A stretch of DNA of 64,000 nt. It comes from Saprospiraceae bacterium (GTDB lineage: Bacteria; Bacteroidota; Bacteroidia; Chitinophagales; Saprospiraceae). Under the pieces are notes generated by a model. It saw nothing but the letters and a program-made list of their open reading frames with translations, was not told where the DNA came from and made no database searches. Positions 62,008 to 64,000 of this stretch are shown piece by piece. Location of the stretch: NCBI GenBank assembly GCA_028279185.1, contig JANQSS010000099.1, positions 166,111 through 230,110 of the forward strand, in the 5' to 3' direction. How positions within the stretch are numbered: the first letter of the stretch is position 1; every line of letters starts with the position of its first letter. Position numbers and translations under genes: made by a program.

Positions 62008-64000
62008 ATGAAATACAGGACATTAGACAAACTTGATCTTCCATCAATAGATCAGCACATGCTGGACTACTGGGAAGCGAATGATATATTCAACAAAAGC
62101 GTGGAACAACGACCTGCAGATAACACATTTGTGTTCTACGAAGGACCTCCATCTGCTAACGGCATGCCCGGCATTCATCATGTCATGGCACGAACCGTTA
62201 AGGACCTCTTTTGTCGTTTTCAAACATTGAAAGGAAAACGCGTCGAACGAAAAGGAGGCTGGGACACTCATGGACTACCTATCGAAATAAATGTCGAAAA
62301 AGAACTCGGTATTACAAAAGAGGATATAGGTACTAAAATCACGGTCGAAGAGTACAATCAAAAATGCCGGGAAACAGTCATGCGCTTCAAAGACCAGTGG
62401 GATAACATTACCCGTAAAATGGGTTATTGGGTTGACCTGGACAATCCGTATGTCACCTTTGACAACGACTATATAGAGTCGGTATGGCACATTCTTAAAA
62501 AATTGTACGATACTGATTATTTATACAAAGGATATACAATTCAACCCTATTCTCCGGCCGCTGGAACAGGATTGAGTACGCATGAGTTGAATATGCCTGG
62601 GTGCTATAAGGATGTGAAAGACCTGTCTATCACAGCCCAATTTAAGGTTATAAAAGATGGTATTTCTTCTTTTTTATTTGAAGGTACGAGAACAGATATT
62701 TATTTGTTAGCCTGGACGACAACGCCGTGGACCTTGCCAGGAAACTGCGCAATTGCGATTGGCAAAAAAATAGATTACGTTCTTGTCGAAACGTTTAATC
62801 GCTACACAAAAAGCCCTGTGGGCGTCATTTTAGCAAAGGATTTGATCCATAAATATTTTGATGAAAAAGCTGCCGAATTAAATCTCTCAGATTTCGATCC
62901 TACAGGTAAATTAATTCCATATAAAATAATTAAAGAATTCAAAGGCTCCGACTTACTTGATATTCACTATGAACAATTAATGCCGTACGTTCAACCCGAA
63001 CAGGGCGATGCATTCCGTGTAATACATGGTGACTTTGTTTCTACAGAAGATGGTTCAGGGTTGGTGCATACTGCGTCAGTTTTTGGAGCGGATGATTATC
63101 GGGTTTGCAAAGAAAACAATGTGCCTTCAATATTAGTCAAACGAGGCAAGGAGTGGATACCCGTGGTTGATAAGCAAGGTAGATTTGTAGATGAAATTAC
63201 GGACTTTGCCGGTCGTTATGTTCGTGAAGAATTTTACGATAAAAACACGCGGTCGCAACCGGACTTTGAATCCACTGATGTAAAAATTGCCGTAAAACTT
63301 AAAAAAGAAAACAAAGCGTTTAAAGTTGAAAAGTACGAGCACAATTATCCGCATTGTTGGCGGACAGATAAACCCATTTTATATTATCCCCTGGATAGTT
63401 GGTTTGTCCGAGCGGCATCGGCACGGGATCGGATGGCTGAATTAAATAAAACCATAAATTGGAAACCCGCACATACAGGCACAAAACGTTTTCAAATTTG
63501 GTTGGAAAATTTACAGGACTGGAATTTATCGCGATCGCGTTTTTGGGGAATTCCGCTGCCTGTGTGGCGTACAGAATATAAGGAAGAAGAATTGTGCATT
63601 GGGTCAATGGAGCAGCTAAGAGCTGAAATCGCAAAGGCCAATGAAGTACTTGGTATGAGCCAAAATGCACCTCACGATTTACACAAACCTTATATTGATA
63701 ATGTTATACTTGTCTCCCCAAAAGGTGAAGAAATGCGTCGCGAAAATGACCTAATCGACGTGTGGTTTGATTCGGGATCCATGCCTTATGCGCAATGGCA
63801 TTATCCATTTGAAAATCAAGCTATTTTTTCTCGAAATTTTCCTGCTGATTTTATCGCTGAGGGTGTCGATCAAACACGCGGGTGGTTTTATTCCCTACAC
63901 GCGATTGCAACCTTGACGCAAGATTCCGTAGCATTTAAGAATGTTGTTTCCAATGGTCTTGTTCTGGATAAATATGGTCAGAAAATGTCCAAATCTAAGG
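62008..64000 (+). CDS. ileS: Isoleucine-tRNA ligase, N-terminal part (runs off the right edge)
   Basis: 664 codons are visible from ATG 62008; an ATG 5 bp upstream hits a stop after one codon. Class Ia synthetase: the HIGH motif appears as 'PSANGMPGIHH', the editing (CP1) domain is present ('LAWTTTPWTLPGN', 'GSGLVHTASVFGADDY'), followed by 'NLSRSRFWGIPLPVW', 'DVWFDSGSMP', 'EGVDQTRGWFY' and the KMSKS loop at the very end. It charges tRNA-Ile and edits valine. The C-terminal anticodon-binding region is outside the window. It is divergent from the OmpA gene. Confidence 0.97.
   Translation, partial: MKYRTLDKLDLPSIDQHMLDYWEANDIFNKSVEQRPADNTFVFYEGPPSANGMPGIHHVMARTVKDLFCRFQTLKGKRVERKGGWDTHGLPIEINVEKELGITKEDIGTKITVEEYNQKCRETVMRFKDQWDNITRKMGYWVDLDNPYVTFDNDYIESVWHILKKLYDTDYLYKGYTIQPYSPAAGTGLSTHELNMPGCYKDVKDLSITAQFKVIKDGISSFLFEGTRTDIYLLAWTTTPWTLPGNCAIAIGKKIDYVLVETFNRYTKSPVGVILAKDLIHKYFDEKAAELNLSDFDPTGKLIPYKIIKEFKGSDLLDIHYEQLMPYVQPEQGDAFRVIHGDFVSTEDGSGLVHTASVFGADDYRVCKENNVPSILVKRGKEWIPVVDKQGRFVDEITDFAGRYVREEFYDKNTRSQPDFESTDVKIAVKLKKENKAFKVEKYEHNYPHCWRTDKPILYYPLDSWFVRAASARDRMAELNKTINWKPAHTGTKRFQIWLENLQDWNLSRSRFWGIPLPVWRTEYKEEELCIGSMEQLRAEIAKANEVLGMSQNAPHDLHKPYIDNVILVSPKGEEMRRENDLIDVWFDSGSMPYAQWHYPFENQAIFSRNFPADFIAEGVDQTRGWFYSLHAIATLTQDSVAFKNVVSNGLVLDKYGQKMSKSK

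Noticed and set aside
1..64000. CRISPR arrays, prophage or insertion sequences
   Set aside because: No regularly spaced repeats, integrase, transposase, capsid or terminase genes were found on either strand.

Overview
The window is chromosomal DNA from a member of the Bacteroidota. The evidence is SusC/SusD outer-membrane pairs, an ECF sigma/FecR switch feeding a SusC with an N-terminal signalling domain, type IX secretion (T9SS) C-terminal tags, a DUF5687 permease, DUF3857 proteins and TTTG...TAnnTTTG-type promoters. The 3-coathanger-like C-terminus on one peptidase is reminiscent of Saprospiria or Chitinophagia relatives, but I cannot assign a genus. The DNA is AT-rich and densely coding. 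I see no phage, insertion sequence or CRISPR array.

Layout. 1-12006 (minus strand) is mostly housekeeping: a truncated DUF1015 protein, a GbsR/MarR regulator, gcvT, a HEAT-repeat/cyclophilin lipoprotein, an LpxD-type acyltransferase, an ABC ATPase with a DUF5687 permease, polA, an MscS-type channel, and an ECF sigma factor with a small partner. 12332-15559 (plus) holds an M28 peptidase, hpt and an amidohydrolase. 15560-19583 (minus) holds a membrane protein, a DUF3052 protein and two tandem exported thioredoxin-like proteins. 19728-29344 (plus) holds a class III aminotransferase, a large secreted metallopeptidase, a Zn/Cd-type P-ATPase, an AraC regulator and two exported proteins. A minus-strand tRNA-Val, with a damaged partial copy beside it, lies inside this block.

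29337-34493 (minus) is a compact oxidative-damage repair operon: msrB, msrA, a CPGC redoxin, selO (protein AMPylase), a second CPGC redoxin, an aldo/keto reductase and a divergent MsrA paralogue.

34696-55650 (minus) is the most interesting region. An ECF sigma factor and FecR precede a SusC(STN)/SusD pair and an M14 peptidase. A second SusC/SusD pair follows, then a tightly overlapping gene string: gamma-glutamyltransferase, M14 peptidase, T9SS-tagged N-formylglutamate-amidohydrolase-like hydrolase, D-aminoacylase-type lipoprotein, and a glutamate-racemase-like lipoprotein. An AraC regulator closes the block. I read this as a glutamate-centred peptide utilisation locus, arranged like a polysaccharide utilisation locus but carrying amide-bond enzymes. 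Plausible substrates are poly-gamma-glutamate, gamma-glutamyl peptides or D-Glu-containing wall peptides.

55791-61778 holds a tiny lipoprotein, two DUF3857/transglutaminase-like proteins (one without its catalytic Cys), a HAD phosphatase and an OmpA-type protein. ileS starts at 62008 and runs off the right edge.
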